Assembly (NCBI GenBank): GCA_013298335.1
Contig: JAAFHI010000054.1
Coordinates: 1-10,251 of the forward strand
Length of the DNA: 10,251 bases
Source: Actinomycetota bacterium
GTDB lineage: Bacteria > Acidobacteriota > Blastocatellia > Chloracidobacteriales > Chloracidobacteriaceae
Direction of reading: 5' to 3'
The notes under the pieces were generated by a model, which saw only the letters and a list, made by a program, of their open reading frames with translations, had not been told where the DNA came from and did no database searches. Position 1 is the stretch's first letter, and each line of letters opens with the position of its first letter. Position numbers and translations under genes: made by a program. Shown here one piece after another: positions 1 to 9,202 of the stretch.

Positions 1-633
1 GAGCCACTTCTCGTACTCATGCGGTTCCATCACGGTGACGGTCCCGATCATGTTGGAGTGCTCGGTCCCGCAGTACTGGGCGCAGAAAATATGGTACGTC
101 CCCGGCTTGGTCGGCTCGAACCAGACTTCCGTGTACCGCTTCGGAATCACGTCCATGTGAAGCCGGAAGGCGGGAATGAACATGCTGTGGATGACGTCTT
201 CGGAGACCATCACCAGCTTGACCGGCTTGCCGACCGGGAGGTGCAGCGCGTTGATCTCGCGCTGTCCGTCGGGATGCTGGAATTTCCACATCCACTGTCG
301 CCCGGTGCAGGCGATTTCAATCGCGTCCTTCGGGGCCGAGTGCTGATCGAAGTAGAGCTTGGCGCCCCAGCCGAAAAAGGCCAGGAAGAAGAGCGAGGGG
401 ATGATGATCCAGGTCCATTCGAGGGCGACCGGGACGTGGGAATCCTCCGCCATCTGGTCCTCGGAGGTCCGGCGGTATTTCACGGCCAGCACGAAGATGG
501 CGAGGACGATGCCGACGGACGCGGCGCCGCAGACCGCCAGCATGAAGAAATAGAGATTGTCCACCGCCCTGGCGTTGGTGGCCGCCTGCTCCGGAAACAA
601 TGGCAATAGGTGTGTCAGCAACATGGTATTCAT
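1..633 (-). CDS. coxB: Cytochrome c oxidase subunit II (CuA subunit), 3' end cut by window edge
   Basis: This gene is open at the left edge; 211 codons are visible. The product is subunit II of a haem-copper oxygen reductase, which takes electrons from a c-type cytochrome through its binuclear CuA centre. A membrane hairpin is visible (helices about 27-51 and 73-92, the second starting EWTWIIIPS), followed by the periplasmic cupredoxin domain. The CuA ligands are all present: His149 in VIHSM, then Cys184, Cys188, His192 and Met195 in CAQYCGTEHSNM; Gln186 replaces the usual Glu, which only gives a backbone carbonyl. The aromatic patch RQWMWKF (112-118) is the usual electron-entry region. The ATG at 633-631 lies 7 bases after the sco stop, with no strong Shine-Dalgarno sequence, so coupled translation is likely; an in-frame ATG at 624 is an alternative start. 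Whether a cytochrome c domain follows (caa3 type) cannot be seen. The family call is firm. Confidence 0.97.
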   Translation of the reverse strand, partial: MNTMLLTHLLPLFPEQAATNARAVDNLYFFMLAVCGAASVGIVLAIFVLAVKYRRTSEDQMAEDSHVPVALEWTWIIIPSLFFLAFFGWGAKLYFDQHSAPKDAIEIACTGRQWMWKFQHPDGQREINALHLPVGKPVKLVMVSEDVIHSMFIPAFRLHMDVIPKRYTEVWFEPTKPGTYHIFCAQYCGTEHSNMIGTVTVMEPHEYEKWL

Positions 634-640
634 TTGAGGG

Positions 641-1525
641 CTACCCGAGGCTCTCCGCGCCGCCGACAGCCGGCGCGATGGGAGCGCTTTTTTGTGATTT
701 CCGTTCTTTCCAGAGGAAGTACCCGATCATTCCCGCGAGCGCGAGCGCGGTCAATGCCGCTCCCGCCTGCACAATGCCGAGAATCATCGACGTGTATTTC
801 CCGGTCTGCGGGTCATAGTGGAAGCAGTAGAGCAGAACCTGTTCGACCGGCGTGCCGATCTTGCCTTCCGAAGCCGAAACCAGCGCGAAGCGAAGGTCCT
901 TGGGCGAATACTCGACCCCGTAGAAATAATGCGACAGCTTGCCCTGCGGCGTCGCCACCATGATGGCGCTGGCGTGGGCATACTGCTGCGACGCCGGGTC
1001 CCACGCATAGCGGTAGCCGAGCGCGTCGGCCAGCCGTTTCACGTTTTCCTCGGTGCCGGTCAGAAAGTGCCAGCCGGTTTCCGTTCCGGGCCGCCCGTAC
1101 CGCTTCATGTAGCCCTGCTTCTTGCCGACCGCCAGTTCCGCCGTCTCGCGCGGGTCGATGCTCACCGCCAGCACCTCGAAGTCGGTGCCGGGGTTGTAGT
1201 TGACCTCGCGCAGCCCCTTGATCAGACCGTTCAGGATGAACGTGCAGAGCATCGGGCAGTTGTAATAGACCGGGGCGATGATGACCGGACGGCCGTTGAA
1301 GAACGACCTGAGCGGCACTTCCTTCCCGGTTTCGTCGCGCAGCATCACATCCAGCGGCAGGGGCGTGTTCAGCTTCTGCTCGATGCCGATCTGCTTGAGC
1401 AGTTCGGGCGACCCGGTCGGCCGTCCGGCCAGCGGCGTCGCGAGCGGCTGCGACGGGGCGGACTGCGCCACCGCCGCGACATTCGCGCCGAGGATGATCA
1501 GGATGAGCGAGAGTACGTACTTCAT
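641..1525 (-). CDS. SCO1/SenC-family copper chaperone with C-terminal membrane anchor
   Basis: This 294-residue protein is a SCO/SenC/PrrC thioredoxin-fold protein, a family that delivers copper to, or reduces, the CuA site of cytochrome oxidase. It has an N-terminal signal peptide (hydrophobic 4-19, probable cleavage after AVA at 18-20). The copper-binding pair sits in NCPMLC (Cys90 and Cys94), and the third ligand is His184 in YAHAS. A second hydrophobic helix at about 246-272 followed by WKERK predicts a C-terminal anchor with the chaperone domain in the periplasm. Most SCO proteins are anchored at the N-terminus, so this arrangement is a variant. Just before the helix, YCFHYDP supplies an additional Cys234 and His236. 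The gene starts 15 bases after the preceding stop, with a GGGAAG-type ribosome site, and ends 7 bases before coxB, its likely target. Family assignment is strong; the role of the extra Cys/His is unknown. Confidence 0.95.
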   Translation of the reverse strand: MKYVLSLILIILGANVAAVAQSAPSQPLATPLAGRPTGSPELLKQIGIEQKLNTPLPLDVMLRDETGKEVPLRSFFNGRPVIIAPVYYNCPMLCTFILNGLIKGLREVNYNPGTDFEVLAVSIDPRETAELAVGKKQGYMKRYGRPGTETGWHFLTGTEENVKRLADALGYRYAWDPASQQYAHASAIMVATPQGKLSHYFYGVEYSPKDLRFALVSASEGKIGTPVEQVLLYCFHYDPQTGKYTSMILGIVQAGAALTALALAGMIGYFLWKERKSQKSAPIAPAVGGAESLG

Positions 1526-1532
1526 GACTGCC

Positions 1533-1558
1533 TGCTTCCCTTACTGCTTGCTTCCCTT
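1533..1558 (-). repeat. 10-base direct repeat around the junction of the 188-residue gene and sco
   Basis: On the minus strand AAGGGAAGCA occurs twice, 16 bases apart (1558-1549 and 1542-1533). One copy is inside the last codons of the upstream gene and the other overlaps its stop and serves as the ribosome-site region of sco. Confidence 0.6.
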
Positions 1559-2107
1559 GGACATGAGCGTCCGACCGGAATTCGAATCGCCGGAATGGCG
1601 AAGGATTTCTTCCTTGTCGAACAGGACGACCCCCGTCTCGGACGGATGGCCGGTCCCGTTGGGGGCGTTGAACACCGGCACCGCCTTGCTCGTCGGAAGG
1701 CCGCGCTGGAGCGTCAGCTTCATGGCGTCCTCGATCGGAATCCGCGCGATGCCCTTGCCCTTGTCGGCCCAGCCGTAGCTGGACAGCTTGGCGTTTTCCT
1801 CGGCGCGATACTTGATCATGTCCGTTTCGGGAGATTCCTGAAGCGGCGGTTCGTTGTCGTTCCGGATCGGTTTTTCGGTCGCCTGACGCTGGGTCTTGGG
1901 CTTGGCGGTCTCTCCGCCCGATTTCTCGAACATCCAGAACATGCCCTGAACGATGGCCGCGCAGACGATGGCGAAAATCAGGACCCCGACGGCCACGCCG
2001 AAGACGGCCTTGATATTCGCGTCGGAACGCTCGTAGGTCTGGGCGCCCTTGTCGTGGTCGGCGTCGTGCGCCTGGTGCTTTGGATCTTTGGGGTCAGTGG
2101 CCGCCAT
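1541..2107 (-). CDS. Conserved-looking single-helix membrane protein of unknown function, between actF and sco
   Basis: This 188-residue protein has no function I can name. Residues 1-30 are hydrophilic and rich in His, Asp and Lys. One membrane helix lies at about 32-60, followed by a polar, proline-containing linker (65-95) and a compact C-terminal region. That region has a motif I recall from small proteins in ACIII/oxidase clusters: PPLQ (87-90), KLSSYGWADK (107-116), ARIPIEDAMK (121-130) and QRGLP (134-138). The pattern looks like a short periplasmic module, possibly an accessory or assembly subunit of ACIII or the oxidase. There are no haem or iron-sulfur motifs; the single cysteine is in the helix. 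The ATG overlaps the end of actF by 14 bases and has an AAGGAGG ribosome site 9 bases upstream, so the start and its translation are well supported. It might correspond to one of the minor ACIII subunits described elsewhere, but I cannot confirm that from sequence alone. Confidence 0.88.
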   Translation of the reverse strand: MAATDPKDPKHQAHDADHDKGAQTYERSDANIKAVFGVAVGVLIFAIVCAAIVQGMFWMFEKSGGETAKPKTQRQATEKPIRNDNEPPLQESPETDMIKYRAEENAKLSSYGWADKGKGIARIPIEDAMKLTLQRGLPTSKAVPVFNAPNGTGHPSETGVVLFDKEEILRHSGDSNSGRTLMSKGSKQ

Positions 2108-3314
2108 GGGCGAACGCCTCCTTCATGTTCGGGTCATGCTGCGGCACGAGCGGCCGCTTCTTGAGTTGCCAGATGAAACACCACGTCCAGATTCCACCCA
2201 TCGCGAGCGGGAGGACGATGTCCAGCCAGTGCACGTTGAAGGTCGAGAGCTTGTACGCGGCGGCGAGGCCCTGTCCGGCGTCGAACGACGGCTTGATCCA
2301 CCAGAACAGGTCAACCACGCGCATCGCGATGATGAACGTGCCGATCCAGATCAGCGGCTTGCCCGGATCCTTCACCCGCCGCTGGAGCAGCACGATGAAG
2401 GGCAGGACGAAATGGCAGGTCAGCAGCAGAACCGCCACGTAACCCCAGCCGCCCGTGATCCGGTTCATGTACCACGGGGTTTCTTCCGGCAGGTTGCCCG
2501 AATAGGTGATGAGGAGCTGCGAGAGCGACGTATAGGTCCAGAGCATCACGAAGGCGAGCATCAGGTTGCCCATGTCGCGGAAGTGCCGGGTCTGGATCAG
2601 GCCCTTGAAGGGGGCGTGGTCCGACATCAGCGCCACGAATATGACGCCGAAGCACATGGCCGCCAGCAGGTTGCCGACGATGTTGATCAGGGGATACATC
2701 GACGAGAACCAATGCGGCTGGAGCGACATCAGCCAGTCGATATTCGAAAAGGTCAGCGTGATGGCCATGATGAGCAGGCCGGGGCCGCTCAGGTTGCGGA
2801 GATTCCGGGCGAGCTTCTTGTCGGCGCTCTGGTCCTGCTGGAGCGACCAGCGGTTCAGCAGGAAGGCGAAGGTCAGCCAGACGATGAAGTAGATGACGAG
2901 CCGGACCGAGAAGAACGGGATGTTGAGATACGGGGCCTTCTGGTGCAGGTGGTGATCCGCCTCGACCTTGGCGTGATCGGTCCAGATGTAGAGCTTGTTC
3001 ATGACCGTGCCGGCCAGAATCGGCAGGAACAGGACCGCCATCAGCCACATGTTGCGGGTGCCGGCCTCCAGGGTCCGCCGGAGGATGATGCCCCAGCCGC
3101 CGCCCGACAGGTACTGAATCATCAGGATCAGCATCATGCCGAGCGAGATGCCGTTCCAGAACGAAAACGCGACCAGATATGCATGCAGGAAAGCCTGGAA
3201 GTTCAACACCGCTCCGATGACTCCCGCCACCAGACCGATGCCGCCGACGATGAGCGCGGGCATCTGCAACTTCGTCACCACCGACGGGGCCGGTGCATCA
3301 AGCGCGTGGCTCAT
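2094..3314 (-). CDS. actF: Alternative Complex III subunit ActF (NrfD/PsrC-like membrane subunit)
   Basis: This 406-residue polytopic membrane protein is the second NrfD-like subunit of ACIII. About ten membrane helices can be drawn (roughly 20-38, 45-70, 88-108, 133-155, 178-196, 205-230, 248-270, 288-311, 320-340, 362-384). Charged and aromatic segments between helices 3 and 4 (TDHAKVEADHH, 112-122) and near WYMNRITGGWGY (281-292) fit the family, which pairs with ActC in the membrane and may help in proton transfer. The reading frame extends upstream to 3458, but the start is set at 3314: this ATG overlaps the actE stop as ATGA and has AAGGAG 7 bases upstream, while the upstream extension is Arg-rich and lies over actE. 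The gene overlaps the next one by 14 bases. No cofactor motif is present, as expected. Confidence 0.95.
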   Translation of the reverse strand: MSHALDAPAPSVVTKLQMPALIVGGIGLVAGVIGAVLNFQAFLHAYLVAFSFWNGISLGMMLILMIQYLSGGGWGIILRRTLEAGTRNMWLMAVLFLPILAGTVMNKLYIWTDHAKVEADHHLHQKAPYLNIPFFSVRLVIYFIVWLTFAFLLNRWSLQQDQSADKKLARNLRNLSGPGLLIMAITLTFSNIDWLMSLQPHWFSSMYPLINIVGNLLAAMCFGVIFVALMSDHAPFKGLIQTRHFRDMGNLMLAFVMLWTYTSLSQLLITYSGNLPEETPWYMNRITGGWGYVAVLLLTCHFVLPFIVLLQRRVKDPGKPLIWIGTFIIAMRVVDLFWWIKPSFDAGQGLAAAYKLSTFNVHWLDIVLPLAMGGIWTWCFIWQLKKRPLVPQHDPNMKEAFAHGGH

Positions 3315-3958
3315 TTGTGCGCTCCTTGAGTATGGGATGTAGGTTCGTGAGCCGCCGCGGGCGGGGCGTCGAGCTGCGACCGCTTGTCGGCGGGGACGTC
3401 CTCGAGGCGCGCGTTCTGGCTCAACTGAAGCGCCCGCAGGTAGGCGATGATGGCCCACCGGTCGGACACCGGAATCTGGTGCGCGTGACCGGGCATCGCG
3501 CCGTAACCGTTGGTAATGACGGAAAAGTAGTACCCGTTGGCCTTGTTGCGGGTGACATCCTCATGAAACGACGGCGGCTTGCTGAACCCGCGCTGGACGA
3601 TCATCCCGTTGGCGTATCCGGCGAAGCCATGACACGTCGTGCAGTAGATCTCGTAGCGTTCCTTGCCCCGCTTCATCACGGCCTCGGTGATTGGAAAGGG
3701 AAAATCCGTCACGTATTCGCCGGTCGCCTTGCGTCCGAGAAAGACTTCCGGATTCTCGCGCAGGAAGCCGCGCGGCACGGTGCCGGCCACCAGCGGGCGG
3801 GCCGAAGCCTTGTTTTCAAACGAATCCGTGCGTTCGAGCGGGTCATACCGCGGCTGATAGGACATCTTCTGCTTGCAGCCCGCGCCGACCAGCACCATGA
3901 CCGCAAGGACGGCCAGGAACATCACGCGCGGATTTTTTCCTCGTTCAGTTCTCAACAT
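3311..3958 (-). CDS. actE: Alternative Complex III subunit ActE, monoheme cytochrome c lipoprotein
   Basis: This 215-residue cytochrome c is one of the haem subunits of ACIII. It starts with a signal sequence (basic 2-11, hydrophobic 12-24) ending in VGAGC, so Cys28 fits the lipoprotein pattern and would be lipid-anchored on the periplasmic side. One haem site, CTTCH (Cys106, Cys109, His110), lies within a class I cytochrome c fold; Met155 in YGAMPGH is the probable sixth ligand, and the final helix is WAIIAYLRALQ (168-178). The segment RENPEVFLGR (67-76) precedes the haem domain, as in other ActE sequences I recall. The tail from about 197 is Ala/Pro/His-rich and low in complexity. The ATG overlaps the actD end by 14 bases and has GGGAG 7 bases upstream; the stop overlaps the actF start. 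It likely passes electrons between ActA and the oxidase side, an inference from known ACIII structures. Confidence 0.95.
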   Translation of the reverse strand: MLRTERGKNPRVMFLAVLAVMVLVGAGCKQKMSYQPRYDPLERTDSFENKASARPLVAGTVPRGFLRENPEVFLGRKATGEYVTDFPFPITEAVMKRGKERYEIYCTTCHGFAGYANGMIVQRGFSKPPSFHEDVTRNKANGYYFSVITNGYGAMPGHAHQIPVSDRWAIIAYLRALQLSQNARLEDVPADKRSQLDAPPAAAHEPTSHTQGAHK

Positions 3959-4479
3959 CTGAAATCTCCCGTGGATTCAATTGCTCGAGAAACTTGCGCG
4001 TTTCGGCGAGTTCGAACTTCGGATCGGTCGCTTCGATGCAGAGAAAGAACTTGTTGCGGGTGGCCTGGCTGAAGTTCGGGCAGTTGAAGAGCGGATGGTA
4101 GGGCGTCGGCAGTCCGTTGAGCGCCAGCATCGACAGCACCCCGGTGAACGCCGCGAAGGCCACGATACATTCGAAGGTGACCGGAATGAACATCGGCCAG
4201 GCGAAATTCGGGCGCCCCGCGATGTTCATCGGGTAGTGGACCAGATTGGCGAACGTCTGCATCCCGAAGCCGATGCAGGCCCCGGTGAAACCCGCCAGCA
4301 GCACGATTTTCGCAATCGGGTTCTGGTGGTCATGCATCGCGTCGGCCAGTTCCTCGATCGGGAAGGGCGTATAGGCGTCGTACTTGCGGAATCCCGCGTC
4401 GTGCGTGGCGCGCGCCGCGTCGACGAGCTGTTGCGGGGTGTCGAATTCGGCGAGCACGCCGTAGTGAAGGGATCGGGCC

Positions 4480-4490
<11 letters not shown>
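3945..4490 (-). CDS. actD: Alternative Complex III subunit ActD (DUF3341-type membrane protein)
   Basis: This 181-residue protein is the two-helix ActD subunit of ACIII (DUF3341 family). The N-terminal soluble part begins YGVLAEFDTPQQLVDAA (10-26) and includes YDAYTPFPIEEL (37-48), both typical of the family. Two membrane helices follow at about 59-80 and 97-124, separated by a short loop with AGRPNFAWP. The C-terminal part has TPYHPLFNCPNF (129-140) and FFLCIEATDPKF (148-159). No cofactor motif is present; ActD is a structural subunit packed against ActC and ActF. The ATG overlaps the end of actC by 11 bases and has a perfect AAGGAGG with 6-base spacing, the strongest ribosome site in the operon. 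Its length is normal for the family. Confidence 0.95.
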
Positions 4491-5886
<1,396 letters not shown>

Positions 5887-5908
5887 TGTGTCTTAGCTCC
5901 CTCTCCGG

Positions 5909-8900
5909 TCAGTGTTCGGCTTTCTTCGGCTCCGCCTTGGATTCACCCTTGGGGGATTCACCCTTGGGTCCGGACGTCGATTCCGGCTTGTGCTCGGAAC
6001 CGCCGTGCTCGGCGCTCTTGTGTCCGGCGGCGGTGGTTTTCAGACCGGGGAGTTCCGGGTTCGGGTTTTGGACCTTGGCCAGATAGGACGTCCGCGGGCG
6101 GACGTTCAGTTCGGCCAGAAGCCCGTAATTCGTGGGCTCGGCGACCAGCTTTGAAATCTGGCTGCCCTTGTCGTTGAGGTTGCCGAAGACGATGGCCTCG
6201 GTCGGACACACGGCCTGGCAGGCGGTGACGACTTCACCGTCCAGAATCAGCCGGGTTTCCTTTTCCGCCTCGATGCGCGCCGCGTTGATGCGCTGGATGC
6301 AGTAGGTGCATTTCTCCATGACGCCGCGGCTGCGGACCGTCACGTCGGGGTTGCGACCGAGCTTGAGGCTCGGGGTGTCGTAATCCGCGTAGGAGAGGAA
6401 GTTGAACCGCCGCACCTTGTAGGGACAGTTGTTCGCGCAGTACTTCGTGCCGACGCACCGGTTGTAGGTCATCTCGTTGATGCCTTCCGGGCTGTGGGTC
6501 GTGGCGGCCACCGGGCAGACCAGTTCGCACGGGGCCATTTCGCAGTGCTGGCACATGACCGGCTGGAGGTGGACCGCGAGATCGGCGTCGTCCACGGGAC
6601 CCGCGTAGTACTGGTCGATGCGCATCCAGTGCATTTCACGCTGGCGCAGCACTTCTTCCTTGCCGACCACCGGAATGTTGTTTTCCGCCGTGCAGGCCAC
6701 GACGCAGGCGTTGCAGCCGGTGCAGGCGGCCAGTTCGACCACCATGCCCCAGGCGTACCGCTCGGCGGCATAGTTGTCGGGCGGCTGGAAGAGGGTCAGA
6801 TTGCGGGCTTCGGGCTTGTCGAACTCGGTCTTGGCGAAGGTCGGGTGTTCGAGGTACTCGGCGAGCGTCGCGGTCTGCACGAGTTCACGCCGCTTGAACG
6901 CTTCCGAAGCCTCGATTTCCCAGTGAATCTGCGTACAGGCCAGCCGGTAGGTCGAACCGGTCGCGGCCACCGTGGCCCCGCCGGATGACCAGCCATTGTC
7001 GGCCGTCCGCAGGGTGTAGGCGTTGAAACCGGCCCCGTTGCCGACCACGCCCGCGCGCTCGCGTCCGTAGCCGAGATAGACCGTGATCGTGCCGTCGGCG
7101 TGACCCGGCAGCACGTAGACCGCGCCCTTCACCGATTTGCCGTTGACCGAGAGGGTCACGACGTCTTCCGTCTTGACGCCCTTCTCGACGGCGGTCCGGT
7201 AGGACATCAGCACCGCGTTGTCCCAGGTGAGCTTGGTCCGCGCCTTCGGCGTTTCCTGCAACCAGCCGTTGTTGGCGAACCGTCCGTCATGGACGGTCGG
7301 ATCGGGCCGGAAGGCGACTTCCAGTCCCGAGGCGGCGGGCAGCTTGCCCATCGCGTCGGCCAGGTTGCCGCTCAGGGCCACGGTTTTGGGCGCGAAGGAC
7401 GAGGCCGCGAGGAACCCGTCGTGAAGCGCCCGCCGCCAGACCTTGTCGAAATCACTTAGCAGGCCGGTGCCGTTCTGGCCGACCTGGACCTTGGCGTCGC
7501 CCGCGACCGGCGGCGGCGGCGGGGCGCTGGCCGTTCCGGTCGAAACCGGAACCGCGCCGTTGACCGGCGTCGAAGCGCCCGTCATCAGCTTGTTCAGATT
7601 CTGCTGCCAGAAGGTCCGGACCGCGTCGTAGCTCGACAGGTTGAACTGGTAGCCGAAGGCGGCGAGGAGTTCGAGCGGCGACTTGGTGTCGGAGTAGAGC
7701 GGCGCAATCAGCGGCTGCTGAACCGAAATGGTGCCGTCGAAGGCCCGCGCGTCGCCCCACGATTCGAGCGGATGGGTGCTCGGAATGTGCCAGTGGCACT
7801 GGGCCGACGTTTCATCGAAGTAGAGGCTCAGGTGAACCGCCAGCCTGACCTTCTTGAGACCGCCCGCGAAATCGAGGTCGGCGGGGGCGTTGTAGACCGG
7901 GTTGCCGTCCAGAATGAGCAGCGTTTCCACCGCGCCGGCCTGCATGTCGGCGACCAGTTTTTTCAGTGACTGAAGCTGGTTGGTCGGCTCGGCCTCGATG
8001 GATTCGGTGTAGACGACGGTCGCGCCGACGTTGCCGAGCGCCTGGTTGACGGCGTGGGCGAGCGCGTGGAGCGCCGCCGGCTGGTAGTCGCCGACGATGA
8101 AAATGCTCTTGCCCTTGCGCGCCTGAAGGTCCTTGACCACGGCTTCGACGAACTTGGCCGGCTTCCCGGCAGGCGCGGCGGCGGGTTTGCCGGTATTCAC
8201 CCCGAGACCGACCGCGATCGCGTTGGCGATGGCGGCGATGTCACTCGGCTTGACCGCCAGACGGTGGTCGGCGACCGAACCGGTGGGCGTCGGCACGCAT
8301 TCCGCCATGTACAAACGGGAAAGCTCCTTCACGCCCTTCCGGGCGCGGCGACGACCGCTGAAATCACGGGCGTAACGCACCGAACCGACGCCGGTGGCGA
8401 GGAAATCCGCGTCGAGCGACACCACGAGATCGGCCTTGTCGAACTTGTAGATGGTTTCGACATAGCCGCCGAAGGCCAGTTTTGACCCCTCGCGGACGCT
8501 GTCGCGTCCCGCCGGTTCGTACTGGTGCCAGATCGCCTTCGGATAGTCCGCGATCAGCCTGCGGATCTGTCCGGCGAGCGTCGGCGAGGTAATGGTTTCC
8601 GTCAGAATCCGGAAACCCTCGCCCTGTTTCGGCTTGGTTTCTTCAAGATGCTTGCGGAGGTCGCGCAGGAAGGTGTCGTAGGGGCGGAAGTCGCCGTAGT
8701 AGCGCGACGTCTGTGAGCGGTCCGGATCGTAGAGGCTCAGAATCGAGGCCTGGGCGAAGAGATCCGTCGCCCCGAGGCTTGCCGGGTGATCCGGATTGCC
8801 CTCGATTTTCGTCGGTCGGCCCATGTGACTCTCGACCAGCACGCCGGTCGCGACGCCGCCGAGGGTGAACGTCGAGGCAAAGAACAGCGGCTTGCCGGGG

Positions 8901-9187
8901 ACGACCTCTTCGGGGGCCTTCACGTAGGGAACGATGTGCTTGTCTTCCGGGTAGGCGCTACAGGCCGTCAGACCCGCCAGCCCGAACGAGGCACCCATGA
9001 TCTTCAGGAAATGGCGCCGGTCGAGCGCGTCGCCGAGCAGCGAGGCCTGCCGCGGGAACTCCTGCTCGAACGCGTCGTGGCCGTGCGGGTCGGAGACGAT
9101 TTCTTCCAGGCCGCGCCAGTACTCGCGTCCGGTCTTGTTGCGCAGCTTGGCTTGCAGGGACTCCAAAGGTTGATGATTGTCGCTCAT
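5909..9187 (-). CDS. actB: Alternative Complex III subunit ActB: molybdopterin-oxidoreductase-like domain fused to iron-sulfur domain
   Basis: This 1092-residue protein is the large peripheral subunit of ACIII. Its N-terminus has a twin-arginine signal, DRRHFLK (56-62), followed by a hydrophobic stretch and LTAC (73-76) that resembles a lipobox. Residues from about 80 to 740 resemble a molybdopterin oxidoreductase chain; in ACIII this part is known to hold no molybdenum cofactor. The C-terminal part (about 800-1050) is an NrfC/PsrB-like ferredoxin domain. Its cysteines are C822/825/828/832, C879/882/887/891, C911/917/921 and C960/963/990/994. That is 15, which fits three [4Fe-4S] and one [3Fe-4S] clusters as in characterised ACIII. 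Between 535 and 570 lies a Pro/Ala/Gly-rich insert with PPPPP. The tail after 1050 is charged and repetitive. The start has GGAAG just upstream and lies 15 bases after actA. It relays electrons from ActC to the haem subunits. Confidence 0.97.
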   Translation of the reverse strand: MSDNHQPLESLQAKLRNKTGREYWRGLEEIVSDPHGHDAFEQEFPRQASLLGDALDRRHFLKIMGASFGLAGLTACSAYPEDKHIVPYVKAPEEVVPGKPLFFASTFTLGGVATGVLVESHMGRPTKIEGNPDHPASLGATDLFAQASILSLYDPDRSQTSRYYGDFRPYDTFLRDLRKHLEETKPKQGEGFRILTETITSPTLAGQIRRLIADYPKAIWHQYEPAGRDSVREGSKLAFGGYVETIYKFDKADLVVSLDADFLATGVGSVRYARDFSGRRRARKGVKELSRLYMAECVPTPTGSVADHRLAVKPSDIAAIANAIAVGLGVNTGKPAAAPAGKPAKFVEAVVKDLQARKGKSIFIVGDYQPAALHALAHAVNQALGNVGATVVYTESIEAEPTNQLQSLKKLVADMQAGAVETLLILDGNPVYNAPADLDFAGGLKKVRLAVHLSLYFDETSAQCHWHIPSTHPLESWGDARAFDGTISVQQPLIAPLYSDTKSPLELLAAFGYQFNLSSYDAVRTFWQQNLNKLMTGASTPVNGAVPVSTGTASAPPPPPVAGDAKVQVGQNGTGLLSDFDKVWRRALHDGFLAASSFAPKTVALSGNLADAMGKLPAASGLEVAFRPDPTVHDGRFANNGWLQETPKARTKLTWDNAVLMSYRTAVEKGVKTEDVVTLSVNGKSVKGAVYVLPGHADGTITVYLGYGRERAGVVGNGAGFNAYTLRTADNGWSSGGATVAATGSTYRLACTQIHWEIEASEAFKRRELVQTATLAEYLEHPTFAKTEFDKPEARNLTLFQPPDNYAAERYAWGMVVELAACTGCNACVVACTAENNIPVVGKEEVLRQREMHWMRIDQYYAGPVDDADLAVHLQPVMCQHCEMAPCELVCPVAATTHSPEGINEMTYNRCVGTKYCANNCPYKVRRFNFLSYADYDTPSLKLGRNPDVTVRSRGVMEKCTYCIQRINAARIEAEKETRLILDGEVVTACQAVCPTEAIVFGNLNDKGSQISKLVAEPTNYGLLAELNVRPRTSYLAKVQNPNPELPGLKTTAAGHKSAEHGGSEHKPESTSGPKGESPKGESKAEPKKAEH
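5939..5968 (-). repeat. Perfect 15-base tandem duplication in the actB tail
   Basis: Two identical 15-base units (5939-5953 and 5954-5968) lie end to end and in frame, encoding the pentapeptide PKGES twice (residues about 1074-1083). They fall in the charged low-complexity tail after the last iron-sulfur cluster, where length changes are likely tolerated. Confidence 0.9.
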
Positions 9188-9202
9188 AGTGCTTCCGAGG
9201 AA

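Noticed and set aside
3315..3458. A longer actF with 48 more N-terminal residues.
   Set aside because: The extension overlaps actE in another frame and is Arg/Pro-rich; the ATG at 3314 overlaps the actE stop as ATGA and has AAGGAG upstream.
5909..9187. ActB as an active molybdenum enzyme such as polysulfide or formate-type reductase.
   Set aside because: The fusion of the two domains, the order of the neighbours (pentaheme ActA, two NrfD proteins, ActD, ActE) and the absence of an N-terminal cysteine cluster motif fit ACIII, where this domain carries no molybdenum cofactor.
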